The notes under the pieces: generated by a model | What the model was told of the DNA's origin: nothing | The model's input: the letters and a program-made list of their open reading frames with translations, nothing else | Database searches by the model: none | Made by a program: the position numbers and the translations under genes | NCBI RefSeq assembly: GCF_021155775.2 | Contig: NC_060233.1 | Location: forward strand, 32,395,077-32,459,076 | Source of the DNA: Neodiprion pinetum | Lineage: Eukaryota > Arthropoda > Insecta > Hymenoptera > Diprionidae | Reading direction: 5' to 3' | DNA length: 64,000 bases | In this document: one piece after another, positions 49,451-62,600 of the stretch | How the letters are laid out: the number at the start of each line of letters is the position of its first letter | How positions within the stretch are numbered: position 1 is the stretch's first letter

Positions 49451-52400
49451 GTTGTTGTTCTTGTTGTTTTTGTTATTGATGTTGGTGTTGTTGTTTATCG
49501 CGTTGTTCACGCTGTTCGAAGTCGCGTAAATCTTATCGCTGGCGAATGTTACCGTCGGCGAGGCGTTGTTCACGTACGGTGTTCGCGGGTGAACCGGAAA
49601 CGCTGGGGTTTGCGGCCGCGACGCTGTACTTCCTGCTCCCGCGCCTCCTGCTGGGCTGATGCTCCTCTCCGTCCACGATGATACCGAGTCATTGTGGGAC
49701 TAAGAAATCGCAAAAACGACACAGGATTATCTCAAAGTAGGAGGGACTATACACCGAGTTTTTTCGGACCGGGAGCTTTCCGTGAAACTCACCGTTCAAC
49801 GCCAGCAGATAGGCAACCGGATCTACCTTTTGTATCGACGTATATTCGGTCCGTAGCTTCGATTGCCTATCTGCTGGCGTTGAACGTCAAGTTTCAATGA
49901 AAACTCCCGGTTGAATTCGAATCTCAAGTTTATTTGAAGAGATATTATTATTGTTTTACTTCTAATTGCAAACAAATTTTTCTCTCGGGACGAAATTTCG
50001 GCCGGCTAGAGTTCCTTGAGAATAAAACGAGAAAATTGCAGAAATCTATCGTTCGAGTAACAATTGGAACAAGATATACCGTGTATGTATAAGAAAGAGA
50101 AACACGCGACGAAACTGTTAGATATGAACTCGGTTTTAGAGAACAAAGGAAACATCCATTTACTGAATCAATGAATGATCGATGGTTCGATGCAGATGTA
50201 AACTATGTATCGGCAATTATACTAACGGGCTAAATAACATACGTATATGCTGAAAATGCTATCCACCTCTGGGTGCGTGTGAGGTGAAAATTGATTATGA
50301 GAAAAAAGGTCGTTTTGATTAGGTGAGAAGAAAAAGAGAGTCACAAAGATTAAAAAAAAATAAAAAACAAAAAGAAACAAAAAACTACTGCGTTAAGAAT
50401 AAGCCGAAAAATGCGAAGCTTTATCTAGCAACAAACCTGCCATGCTTTTGGCGACTGGTTAGGGGAACTGTTAGTTGTGTTTGTCGATGTGGCGCGGGTA
50501 TGCAGTTCGTTCTTATTAGTAGATGAGGTGGTTCTGACGTTCGATATTTCCGCCAATGACTGAAATAGGCTCACGAGCGGATCCGACGTCGCGTTATCTG
50601 CCCTGTTGGCGCTGGAATTTGAATTTGCAGTTCCGCCTCCGGAGTTCTGAGCCGGTTGGTCATCGACGGTTTGCAGCAATCCCGACTCCTGAGAACCGGG
50701 GCCCGAGCTGTTTACCGAATGCAATTTGCTCGAGGAGTAGACGAAGTTGCTTCTCGACTCGTTGGGCCGGACTTGATACGAGGAATTTTCGTTCAGCGCC
50801 AAAGCGCGGTGGTGCTGATTAAGCAGAGATTCTGTCCTCGCGTAGCTATCGCTTCGCGATTCCGGCTGCGGCGGTGAGTGTCGTTGATTTTCACCGTTCG
50901 CCTGTTGTTGTTGCAGCTGCTGATGCTGATAATGTCGGCTCAACGTTTGCTGGAAGGCATATCCTAAGGGAGCAGCTGCGAGAGCTGATCTTGGGGACAT
51001 CGGGGGACTCTGTAACGCGCAAGCGAATTTTCTATGGTTCATAGCCGGCATGCAGCTGCAGGGATCCGTGCAATACGCGTTATGTTTATAGTTACACGTC
51101 GACATTTTTTTTTTTTTTTTTTTCCAACGTAAATTTTTCCTCCACCCTTTTCGAGAGAACCGCGTTGCTCAGGGCGTAACTCAGATATACTTTACATCTG
51201 ATGATCTGACATTTCTAAAATCGTTAAACAATGTTCTTTTTTTTCAGATCAAAGTCTCTATTCCAGGCTATTCTTGTTATATTGTTATTACTATTTGACA
51301 ACATGTTATTTTCCAATTGAATTCAACTGCATTAAATTAGTTTCGTTTTTCCCATGCTTTGTTATATTCCGATTAGACGGACTGAATCGCGAAATTCTAA
51401 CCGAACAACTTGGGCGGTAAGAACTCGAACTTGCGTCCCTCGACCGATATCTTCATAATTGTCAAACGTTGTAATCGATACATGTATGGAGGATAAAATA
51501 TGCAACACTAGAAGGTTGTGCCTATCGCTAACAAACGCACATTACAACTTCTATTATTCCTACCTATAACACGTATATAATAGTAAGTGGGTTGAGTTAA
51601 TCGAAGCTGTAGCGCATAATAAACTATTCTACGCGTGACGGTAAAAAATAATAATATTAAATCATTGCATGACATTGCGTATAAGATCTAGCAGCCATCT
51701 AAACGCTATTTGATAGTGATGTGAATAAAGCTCAATCTATTAGTGCTCATTATTAGGTATATGTATATTATATATACCTATATGTGTATGTAATAACGAC
51801 AATAATAATAAAATAGAAAGACGAAAAAGGAGTTACGTGGGAATTGTATCGGTATTCAGTTCGTTATTATCGTAATCGGTCATTCGGTTTCTGTGCAATA
51901 TCTCCTCTCACCTGAGTCTCGCTGTTCTTCCTCAATTCGTAGCCACGTTTAACTCCGACGAATGGACGTTCGTTGAAACTTTCCGCACGCGGACGACCGC
52001 CAATCAGGGTACCGTTGTTGTACTTACGGCTGCTCGACCTCTGCGGAAGCAACGGACTAGCCGGCGCCGAGGTGTAAGTCGCGGATCGTACTTGCGGCTG
52101 AAATTATTGAATCGGGTTTGTTGGTTCGAATATATTTCAAAGCTCAAATTTGTCAGCTTTTTGAATATCGTCAGCTCACCTGCATCGTGTAATTTATCGT
52201 CCAGGTATCGTCGTCGCCGTCAAGAACCGCCGAATCGCTGGCGTATCCGTCCTGCCGGACTCTTCCTCGCTGCACGGTTCTCAGTTCGCCGATAACCCGG
52301 TTCCCCGATTCCTGCCGCCACTGTTTGCTCGGGCTCCTCTCGTCCCTTCTAGCAGCAAGTTTGAGCTGCTGTTGTCTCAGCCACGACAACCTGTGTCGAA

Positions 52401-55400
52401 CAAGCGGAAGAAAAAAACAATCATTGTAAAAACGAAAGCGATCGAGCGAAGAGGAGACGAGCAGGCGAGAGAAATTGGAGATCGGGAGGATGGGCCCGAC
52501 GGAATGATCGATAAAGAATAGCGCGAGCCACTCTCCCGGCTTTATAATAAGATATATAGGAGTAATTATCTATTGATTGACGAGGTCGTCTCGGGCCATC
52601 GCCTCGAAGCAATGGACCATGTAGCTCCTTAATGTCGAAGCTTGCGTCATTCCCGTGCAAAGGTCTTTTAAGGTGACCTCGCGTTGTCAAGAGTCGCGAG
52701 ACAGTTTCGTTGGACAAAGAAAATGTCGCCCGGCGTCAAATCTCGTTACTGCGAGGTCGAGATTTTGACGAATCTTCGACCGATTTTCAACTGCGTTAAA
52801 TTAGATTGACAAATTTATTACCTACTAATTTTCAACGTTTTTTAACTCTGATTATTCCGCTCCTTATTACGTATAACAGTATAGCGGTAATTCGGAGACG
52901 TAATTTTATACTGCTGACGTAATTTATCTCAAGTTTCTCATGGAGAGAGGGAAAGAGAGAGAGAGAAAGACAGAGGGAGCAGGGTAGCAGAGAAAATAAT
53001 CGGGATAGCTGTCGAGACGGACGAAGCGGTGATAACCGAGCAATTAGAGGAACTCGGATAATTATCACGTAGCAGAACACAGGCTCAATGAATTGGAAGA
53101 CGACGCGTCAGAGTCGCGCATATAGGCAAGTTATGTGAATCGGTGTCTTAGTTTATCAGGTCGTAATTACACCGAAGGGTGAAAATCCGACCGTATATTC
53201 CAACGAATGAAAAATAGTTACGTTAAAAAATTTTATTCGTATCTAGAGAGAAAAAGACAGTCATAATTGTCGTAAATCTCATGAAGAGATTTCAGGCTAT
53301 TCACGTTTTTTGTTTAAATATATAACTTATTCAGGTAATATCCGAAACTCACGTTTCGTATTTTCACAAATGTTCTGATACGTTTTTTCACCTTTCGATC
53401 AACCTTATCATCTACTCCCGATCCGATTTTTTCTACTTTCTCACTTCAGGCATTCTCCAATAATTCCAACCGATCTCGATTATAACCAATCGGTCCTTAT
53501 TCGGATTCGCGCATGACTAAACCGATGAATAAAACGCAGGTAAACACCATTCGGAATGGTAGATGTCGTGCCGATATTACAGAATCGGGTCGCAAATCGT
53601 ACAAACAAAGCAACAATCTGCGCGGTTCAATTGTGATAAGCGATTGCATATGGATACAGTATAGCTGTGCACATTTTACCATTATACATATCGGAGTAAT
53701 TATCAACGGTATACCGTACCGTCTAGGTGATATTTCATAATAATTGCTGGTATCGGGGTAAGCTGTTATTTATGCAATATTGGGCGTGTGTAACGTGTGC
53801 TTCAATCGTGTGGGAGGAGGTTCGCTGCTATCCGAGAGAACGCACAAGTATACATATATAATTATATATATATATGTACGTATGAGGTATCGGCGGTACA
53901 GTAGATTATTATACCCACACGGTGTACCGAGAATGCGGTTCAGTTGCAACTACGCGAATCGGAGGACTGGAGTCGTGCCATTCCTTGGACTCGTGGGACA
54001 AGGCATGACCCACACCATGGCACGCGGCCCATACCGGTTCGCTGGTTGCCACCATCAAAACTCATCGTAATCCGCGGTCAACTTCCTTTATGGCGCATTA
54101 ACGTGATAGTTCGCTTCGAATAAACAGGGTAAATACGGATCCTGCATCGCCTCGGGAGCGTGGTAATAATTTTAATATACAGGCCAGGGAATCTAGTTTC
54201 TTCACTTTTTTTTTTTAGGTTCAATTGATACACACGTGGCTGAGCCTTGGTGTATTTTTTCAGCATCATTCATGATCTGAATCTTACCTTTGAGATAACG
54301 AGTACACGAGTGCCAAATATTTTTACTACATTTCTCGGCGATGGAAAAGTTCCATTTATTTATACTCGTCGAATTTGAATCATTTACGAGTTTCGTGGTA
54401 CAAAAATCTATCGGTACAGTATCTGGTTTTATCGTTGAAAGAAGAAAAATTGTTGTTTGCTTGGGTTATTTGGTTTTTACGAATAAAATTTATTGTGACC
54501 GCAACTATCATCGTTTCATCTCGTTACCTACAGGGTCTGATAATTGTCCATAAGCTTGTTCCATACGTAATTCATGTAATTACTGCTGCGGACAACAGTT
54601 TCGTCACGAACGGCGATGACGAGCTAAAGCTTATTCGCTTACGAGATATCGTGTAAATAATTTAATCGCGATTAGTGTATGATAATTCGTATAAGTCTAG
54701 GCGTATATATACACAATGTTCCCGAGAAAATGGTCGTATATTTCTCGTTATCATCCGCAAGCTAACGTTTCTATTTATAACTCGATTCTCTATAAATATA
54801 AAAATGACTCGCTATATAAAATATACCGTGCAAATTACACGATACATACAACAAACAACGATTCCACGTGTCGCGAGTTGTATGAATTTTTCGACATGGA
54901 ACCGTGGTAAAAATTCTGCCCATTAATATTACCCGCGATAATTATTCAATTTTTTCTCTCCGTATATATCGTACCGACCTCAAGTTCATCAACGCGATAT
55001 TCAGTTTACTCCGCAAACGAGAATTTGAAAAATCACCGACAGAAAAAAAGCAAATAATAATAATAACAATAATAAAAACGTGTAGGTGAATTATAATTTT
55101 TTGCGGTAAACTCACGTTATGTCATTCATTTTAATCTCGCTGATGACAATTTCAGCGACCGCCTTATCCGCCTCAAAGCCAAAGAAACGAATACTGTGTA
55201 CGCGCGGCCACAACGTGATGCAGTTCCTGGATTTCCTATTCGGGAGATCCAACTACGTACTGTAGGTACGTGTACCGCAATATCTCTCCTCCTCCTCCTC
55301 CTCCTCCTCCTCCTCCTCTTCGTGACCGTACCTCTGTTACATTATACTTTCTTCGAGCAGAACTCGCCACGCAAAGTTTCGAACTGCGGAGAAAATCATG

Positions 55401-58400
55401 CAGGCCAAGCCGTTTTGTTCTCGGATGTAATTCCTCCCCCCTACCCCCAACGCCCCGCGGTTTATTCAATGTTGGTGTTAAAAAAATATTCAAAACAAGT
55501 GGCGAAAAAGGAAAAAATTCACCGTCCGTTGACATCTGCGCAGGTCGATCAACTTGCGAGTGCAAGAAGAAAAGTTGGAAAAAAGGGTTGGTGATAAAAA
55601 CGACGTCGTATTTGCTTTGGTAAGACGGTTGCGCGAGAGGCGAATAGAAGTCTTTTAGGCGGGATATTCTTGGTTCGACGAAAGGAGGAAGTAGCGCGTG
55701 ATGTTGGCGTTAACGTCGATTTTTCTATTGTTGAAAAAAGAAGCATTAGAAGAATGAGAAGGTTTAGGACGTCTGGCAATAGACGATACAGATCTGTGTT
55801 ACGTGTGTTACGCACATGCGTATCAGGCACAGGCATGTATATGTATTACATAGAAAAGTGAGCGAGGGGTATGAGATATAAAAGCTCGGCAAAACGGCGG
55901 CAAAGCTCGCGATCACTCGGGCGCGTTCTAAATTTAAAATTATGTCAGAGGGCGGCTGAGGGTTTAAAATAGTCGAGGCCATTACTACTTCTTCTTTTTC
56001 TTCTTCTTCTTCTTCTACTTCTTGTTTCATATTACTTTTTGTATTTTATTTTCTTCCCCCTGAAGCCCTTCTCCGTCTCTCTCAATGTACACCCGCGTCC
56101 GTAATGCAAACGCACGAGGCCTTGCACAAGAGTGCCGTCTGCATATATATATATGTATATATACGAGATGCCGTTGACGTTTATGACACGTGTACGTCAG
56201 ACGCCCGCGATTATTCTTATAAGCAGGGTATCTAGCCATGTGACAACAAGGTTCTATAATAGGTACGCAGAGAGTAAATTCTATACGGAAAAGCTAATTA
56301 AAAATTTCTTACAATTTATTTATCTTCTTTCCTGTGCATATTACACGTAGGGGTGAAGGAAAGTCGAGAAATTTTTACGTCGAGTGACATGTGGCGAGAA
56401 AGAGAAAAGAAAGCTGGCACGCGCGTATTTGGACACGCTTTTTACAACCTGGTTGAAAATCAATCGCGAGCAAATCGCGCGGTGCGTGGTTGTTTTTTTT
56501 TTTTTTTTTTTGTTCTTTGTTGTTTCTTTCTTTCTTCTGCGGTAGTAACACCGTAAAAGGAGAACCACGAGGTATCTCAAGCTTTCTCATGAACGGAGTT
56601 GTATGACTGTAACGAAGGAATATACGGAACGTATTATGCATATGTGGGATATTATGTGTACTGTATACGTATACGCGTACATGAATCTTAATGTACTCGT
56701 GCGGATATTATGCAGACCCTGCACGACGTTGCCAGTCGCCACCGGCCATCTGTCAATTGTTTCTTCGATAAACGTCATCTGTCTATGGTGTAGACATGCA
56801 TGGTATCCCCGTGATACAAATATTGCGCTTCACGGTCCATTATCAAAACAAACCTTCGCTATTACCCCGTTCGCTCTAAAGATACACCGTACACTGTATA
56901 CAGATTCCGCGGTCGAGGCCAATTACACCGAACATATAATATTTATTATTTCATTTCACGTCGGAAAAAAGCTTTCTGTATTCACAGGAATTTGTTTACG
57001 CTTGTTTGTATTATTCGTATATATTTGCGTTTCGACCACGCTTCGATTTACTGAAAAATTCTTTGGTCGAATCTGAGAAAGGTTTCGAACTAATCTTCTC
57101 TTCTTCGACCGATCTCTCACACATTTTACTAGACATGCAAGATGAGATAGTATTTCGTAAAGAAAAAAGAATGTTGAGAGAAATGGGTGATAACTTTCGA
57201 ATGGTTACGGTATAAGCTTCACAGAAGCACAGCAACGAACTCCGCTGCGTTATTTCGATATTTGAAAATTTTGATTTTGAAATACAAGGAAACTAAGATT
57301 ACTTAAAAAAAACTAATGAAAACCTGTGCTATAACTTCTCGAGGAGTACGCTTTTTGCAGAATTAAAACAATTGTGAAGAGGGTTTTCAAAAAACGAAAG
57401 ACCTGGAGTAAAATCTGACGACTAATGGGAAAGAATGTAGAAAGATTAGAAAATAGAACGAGATATTTTTCTACCTGTCTAATTCAACTTTCCAAGTTAC
57501 GATGTTCTACGAAACAAAGAGTTTCGCGTCTTTGAAAACTCAACACCCTGGCCCTTCTATTCTCCAATCGTTCTAAATTTCCACCCCCTCACAAAAAATT
57601 GACAAAACTCTCGACTCACCCGTCCGTGTAGTCATTAGTCTTGAGAGTCCCAGACCCGTTTGCAAATTCAGGCGGTGGGTCAGGGGTCGTCGGGCTGACG
57701 GTCCTCTTCTCGCGTTCCCCGAGTATGTCGTCGAGGTCGACGACGGGGGCGGCGCCTCTAACGGAGGCCTTCCTGACGAGGGAAGGCGAGGAGAGTATCT
57801 GTTGCTTAATCATGTCTGTGGTGGCGCCGTAGGTGAAGGGTTGGCTGGTCTGCCTGGCGTGGTAGGGAATGTCCTCGTCTATGAAGTCGATGTTCCCGGG
57901 TGGAGAGAAGGACTCGGTGCCGTTTTTTCGCTCCGGTGACCGACGGAAGTTAACGTCGAAGCTCCTTATCTCTTCCCGTCGTTCGATCGTGTCCTTCCTC
58001 AGGGTGATCGGGTCTTGAGGTTCGTTCTTCAGGGTCGAATAGCTGCTGCCACCGCTGTAAGAAGGGCTGTCGCCGTTCTTCGAAGAGTAGCTTCGGTACG
58101 AATCCTTGAGCGTCGAGTAGTTTGACGATTGGTTGCCGCTGCTGTTGTAGCCTCGCGTCTCCCGGATGTACATCTTGTCGCTTTTGTCTGATCTGTAATT
58201 TTCTACCGGCGGTGGGTCTGGCATAGACTGAAATGAAACAGCACAAACGACGGGGAACGGTTAATCAGTAACACATTCCTGATTGTGAATTTTAATTTTA
58301 TCATTTAATTTAAATCTTAGATTTTATAATTTTTTCCAAATTTTACAAAATATACGTTTCATTTTATACGACATTGTCCGAAAAAAATTTTCGGAATCAT

Positions 58401-59590
58401 TGACCAAGTTGTTCGGTTTTCTTTTTCTTTCATTCTTTCTTTCTTCTGCTCATGTTCTGTAAGACTCTCGACTCATTTATATTTCCCACAGCATGCCTCA
58501 GGCAATTGTGATGTGTATTTGTTACATGTAAACGAAAATTGCGATACAACGCTACGCTACGTTTCAAGTTTTGCAATTACAGTAGATTGACGACACAAAT
58601 TAATAGAATAACGAGTGAATAAAAAAAACAAGCTGCATAAGTGTCGCTGTAATCAGCAGTCATCATCACTCCGTTTAGAATTCGACAAGTTCACGAAATA
58701 CTGTCACAGAAAATGAACAATTTGTTTATTCATTATATGAACTAGAATTACTTTACAAAATGATAATTTGAGATGCACCGTACAGTTATCCGTATACAAG
58801 TTTCAGATTAATCCGAAAATTTATTGAAAATATTAAAAAGTCTTATTGAAATAATTTATCTACCGAATAAAATAAAATTTCATACCAATGATTGCGGAAA
58901 ATTTGCGATAATGACGCCTAAAATTTATTCTGAATGATTTTATATCGTATCGCAGATGACAACAGATAATTGTACAGATTGAAATGAGAATAAGAAGAAA
59001 GAAATTTTGTAAGAATACAGCAATAGTCCAGTTATTCGGGTTAAAATTCTTTGGATTACCGAAATTACGAGTATATTTCTTATTCTAAACAGATCATAAC
59101 ATATCAACGAAAATTTCTGTTTCGTATCCTTTGTCCCGGAATAATCACCGTCAGCGATTATCGGAGACATCGATAAATAACCCTCGGCAAGACTTTCCGT
59201 ACTTGTTCGACAAGTGTTTATACCAACGTGAAAAAAAAAAAAAAAAAAAAAACAATATCCAATGGTTTGAAATTTGAAAACGATTACTCACCTCGACAGT
59301 AAGCATCATATCGTGAAGGAGCTTGTCAAGATCGCCGTGGCTGTTGAGCCGGTCGTTTTCGGAGTCCGGCTCTGCTTCTGGAGGACTGGGTCGTTGCGGA
59401 GGAGCGCTGCTTATGCCGCTGTCCATCGACACGGTCAACGGGGAACCCCGGGGTCCGCCAGCGCCACCGGGATTAACGACTGCGTAGAGGGAGCCATCGA
59501 TGGGGCCGCAGGTGTACCCCAAGCCTCTGGGCGACGTTTGAACCGAGGAACTGGAGGGCGGGGGCGGAGACAACGGCGTGTCGCGACCCT
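44455..59590 (-). CDS. Tensin (blistery-type), last twelve coding exons, 5' incomplete
   Basis: Focal-adhesion adaptor linking integrin tails to actin. Exons in order: 59590-59292, 58227-57620, 52390-52180, 52097-51912, 51009-50437, 49699-49281, 48703-48614, 47494-47383, 47282-47099, 46999-46634, 45852-45573, 44617-44455. All phases agree, giving at least 1,163 residues. The middle is low-complexity (Ser/Pro/Gln, and a poly-Asn tract in the sixth exon). The SH2 domain spans the ninth and tenth exons (WYKPNISREQ, FVVRDSNSFPGAFGLALKV). The PTB domain fills the last two (AACNVLYLFTIDTESLTGPQ; CFGFVARKTAHKSDNQCHVF; TAIVNFVNKVMM). The first exon here begins in phase 1, so upstream exons exist; none was found to 64,000. 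Drosophila by lacks the PTP/C2 region of vertebrate tensins; whether it is present here cannot be told. Confidence 0.93.
49416..49505 (-). repeat. AAC trinucleotide tract coding poly-Asn in tensin
   Basis: GTT/GTC-type triplets on the plus strand encode an almost pure Asn run with a few Lys, Asp and Ile in the sixth tensin exon of this window. It is an in-frame microsatellite likely to vary in length. Confidence 0.85.
49768..49911. repeat. Hairpin-forming inverted repeat in tensin intron
   Basis: Arms of about 50 bp (49,768-49,818 and 49,861-49,911) pair, with a perfect 23 bp core TTCAACGCCAGCAGATAGG and a few mismatches toward the outer ends that read ACCGGGAG. The loop is about 43 bp. It lies about 70 bp upstream of the exon at 49,699 on the minus strand. 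It could be a tiny MITE, a hairpin RNA or a microRNA-like precursor. Confidence 0.75.
51010..51105 (-). other. Possible alternative tensin 5' exon extension
   Basis: The exon frame stays open upstream of the chosen acceptor (TTACAG at 51,010-51,015) to an ATG at 51,105, adding a Cys-rich stretch (MSTCNYKHNAYCTDPCSC). The acceptor has a weak pyrimidine tract. A poly-A run lies directly before the ATG on this strand. It may be an alternative first exon for a short isoform, or chance. Confidence 0.35.
52391..57619 (-). other. Large tensin intron
   Basis: 5.2 kb intron between phase-2 splice sites. It holds simple repeats (TCC/CTC run near 55,290-55,320, TTC run near 55,985-56,020, a T run near 56,493) and many short AT-rich frames without motifs. 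No nested gene is supported. Confidence 0.7.
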
Positions 59591-59646
59591 CTGAAAAACG
59601 AAATGAAGAGGGGGGGGAGGGGTTAGAAGAGATTTTTTACGCGGTT

Positions 59647-59685
<39 letters not shown>

Positions 59686-62600
59686 GAGTTCGGTGTCGGG
59701 CGGGTTGTGGGAAATTCAGAAGGAGTGCCGGTGGGACGTCAGGTGCTAACCAAAACGAACACAATACTCGCTTCTGTTGTATTATTATATACGGATACCG
59801 CGTGCCAAGGATATGGGAAAAGTTTATGAGAGACGCGGTTGTTTGGGAAGGTGGATAAAGACGATGAGAATCTATTAGGAGCGTTTTTAACGCCGTGAAA
59901 TAATTGTCGGGTACATTGGAAAGGAGTTTGCAATTAAATGATTCGAAACCGACACAGGATCGGATTATTGGAATGGGAAAACGATTCTTAAAGTATTATA
60001 TAACGAAGCGACGAACGACGACAGAAAAAATTAACGATTCATGTATTTTGGCCAATTTTGTTGAACAGGACATATCGGTAATAACTATCAAGAGATCGAG
60101 ATTCGTGACTTTTGGATGCTCGTCGAATTGAGCAGCTCACAAAACTGTATTTTGATTCATGTAAGCCTGCCGAATTTTAAATGTCAGTGCAGATAGTGTC
60201 GCGTACGACTCTTAAAATATCCCATTCTAGGTCGTTCACATACGTGTACGAGAGATAGGAAATTGAATTGTATTAGAAAGAAAGAACTGGAATTTTCTGC
60301 TAATAATCGATAGGCGATAGGTTTCACGTTGCAAGTTAAAACTCTAACGATCATTTGTCATAGTTCGCAATTTTTTATTTTTTTTTGCACGAATTTTGCT
60401 TCTGAAAGTCTTTAATAAATAAGACGTTGCATAAAATCGTTCCGACTCTCTGAATTCAATTCAGTGAAGGGTAATGCAAAAATTCCGTAGGTGGTAATAC
60501 AGGCGTAATTTACAATTAGTCAATTCCCGTGTTACCGGTTACGTCATATACTTCGGCGACTCCAAGTTAGTGACGTAACGCTTGCGGTAGGTTAAATTGT
60601 AATAGTTCTTCTCGCAATGACTATTTACCGTAATGCATACACACATCTATACGTATACATTTCTGTCCATCTTAGGTCACAATTATCTTTCGAAGCGGTG
60701 AACAATCGACCATCCAATTCGCGGTAGAATGACCATAAGTAAGGGTTTCATCACGTCTATAAATACGCGTAACAACCGCTCGTATATAAGCTGTAAGTAT
60801 GCATGCGATGCTTAAGAATGTCTTTATATTTTTAGCACGGTCATTGATGCACGATTAAATTTATCACCGTTGTGCACAACTTGTTTATTTCTCTTTTATA
60901 GCATGCTCAATATGCTTTTTCGTTTCTACTTACGTGTACATAAATATATACACATTTTTCCGAAACATTTTTCAACACCTATTTCACTGCAGTATGTAAA
61001 AAGGAAATGAATTTCAAAAATAGCGACAAGTTCACCCTGCAGGCGAAGAATTTCAGTTTTGTAATGGTTCAAGACCTTGGACTAGTCACAGCAAAGCATC
61101 AACTCGAAATGACACAATCTACTAGGTAGATAAAGATGTATGCTGTTTTGAGATTTGCAAATTCAGTCTCACAACTGTATTCGGCAAAACAATCGCTCGA
61201 TTTTTGAAGTAAGGAATTTTCGATAAGAAGAATTAAATCCAAATGAAGCGGCAACTGAGGAACGGTCCCTGGTCCTTTGAACTAGTCCTTATCAAGTGTA
61301 TTAATTTATTCCATTTAGCCATCAATGCCGACAGATGTGTATATATATACATATATGCATATATATGCCTGCTACCACTTCGGTATATGCAACAAAGAGA
61401 AAAATCTAAAGTGCTTTCTAAAGTGGTCACGAAGTGGTGGCTTCTCAGTTCCAGAACGATATCTGGCGTCTGGTGGTTGGATTATTATACATACGTATGC
61501 ATATATCTTGCGTACATATGTAGACATATACATATACATGTGTGTATATGTATGTATCCTGGCGAACCATCGAGGCGTTAGTAATTCGTATAAGAATTCA
61601 CCCGCGAGAGCAGATATTTGCTCAAGTCATTCCTTTTCTTTGAACTCGTCGTCAAGGGGTTTCTTGATTGAATTTTTTTCATTTTTCAAACGTTCGAATC
61701 CTCGAGCCTTCTCGCTACACGGTTTCACCTTTGGTCAACCTGATTTATTTTACTTCTATATTCAGGTATATGAATATATTTACCGCAAGGTATTATTAGC
61801 CTCAAGTTACCGCGTGGGCGAAAAATAACGTGAACGAAAACTGGCTATTTCAGAACCGAAAATATTCTATAACCAATGATACTTGCGACGATTACGATAA
61901 TTCTTGTATCCTTGACCCTCAAAGCGTTCGAGTTGTTTTGACCGCATGCAAATATTTCGACAGATGGACGGCGGCGAGGCGATGCAAATAATCTCTTAAC
62001 GCGCCCACGTCATTTATAAAAACGCATATTACTCCAGTATGTATGCCTACACGTATGTATATTCGTTCCTGCAGCCTCCAGAACCGTCGTAAAACGAGTC
62101 GCTTGCATTATAGGTATGACACGTAACGCGTTGGACATTCTATACATCGTTTTAATTTTTTTTTTTTCTCTTTAATTTTTCCCGTTTCTTTTAAAGGCCT
62201 CGATCGTTGCGAAGCATTTTTGACAAAATGAATTTTGATTCTTTGTTTTCATACGGGCTTGTCGAAGCTACACGCCTACGCGATAACATTGTAACGCGAC
62301 TTCTCAGGACGACGACGAATGCAGCATTGGACGGATGGATATGGTAGGCGCTACAATGAAGATCGACACAACTGCATGTAAAACAACAATAAAAGAATCG
62401 AGTAAAACGATCAGTGGTTGTCAAAGGATGTAATATAAACACACAATCAGGCGCACACACGAATAGAGGCCTATTGTTACGTAATTCGAACGGAACGATT
62501 TGTCCGCACTCGGCTTAAATGGTCAAGCTTCACCGCTCTGTCCACGCACATATACAACTTTGTTCCTACTATTATACCGCTACACGCGTATGTCAGAGAT

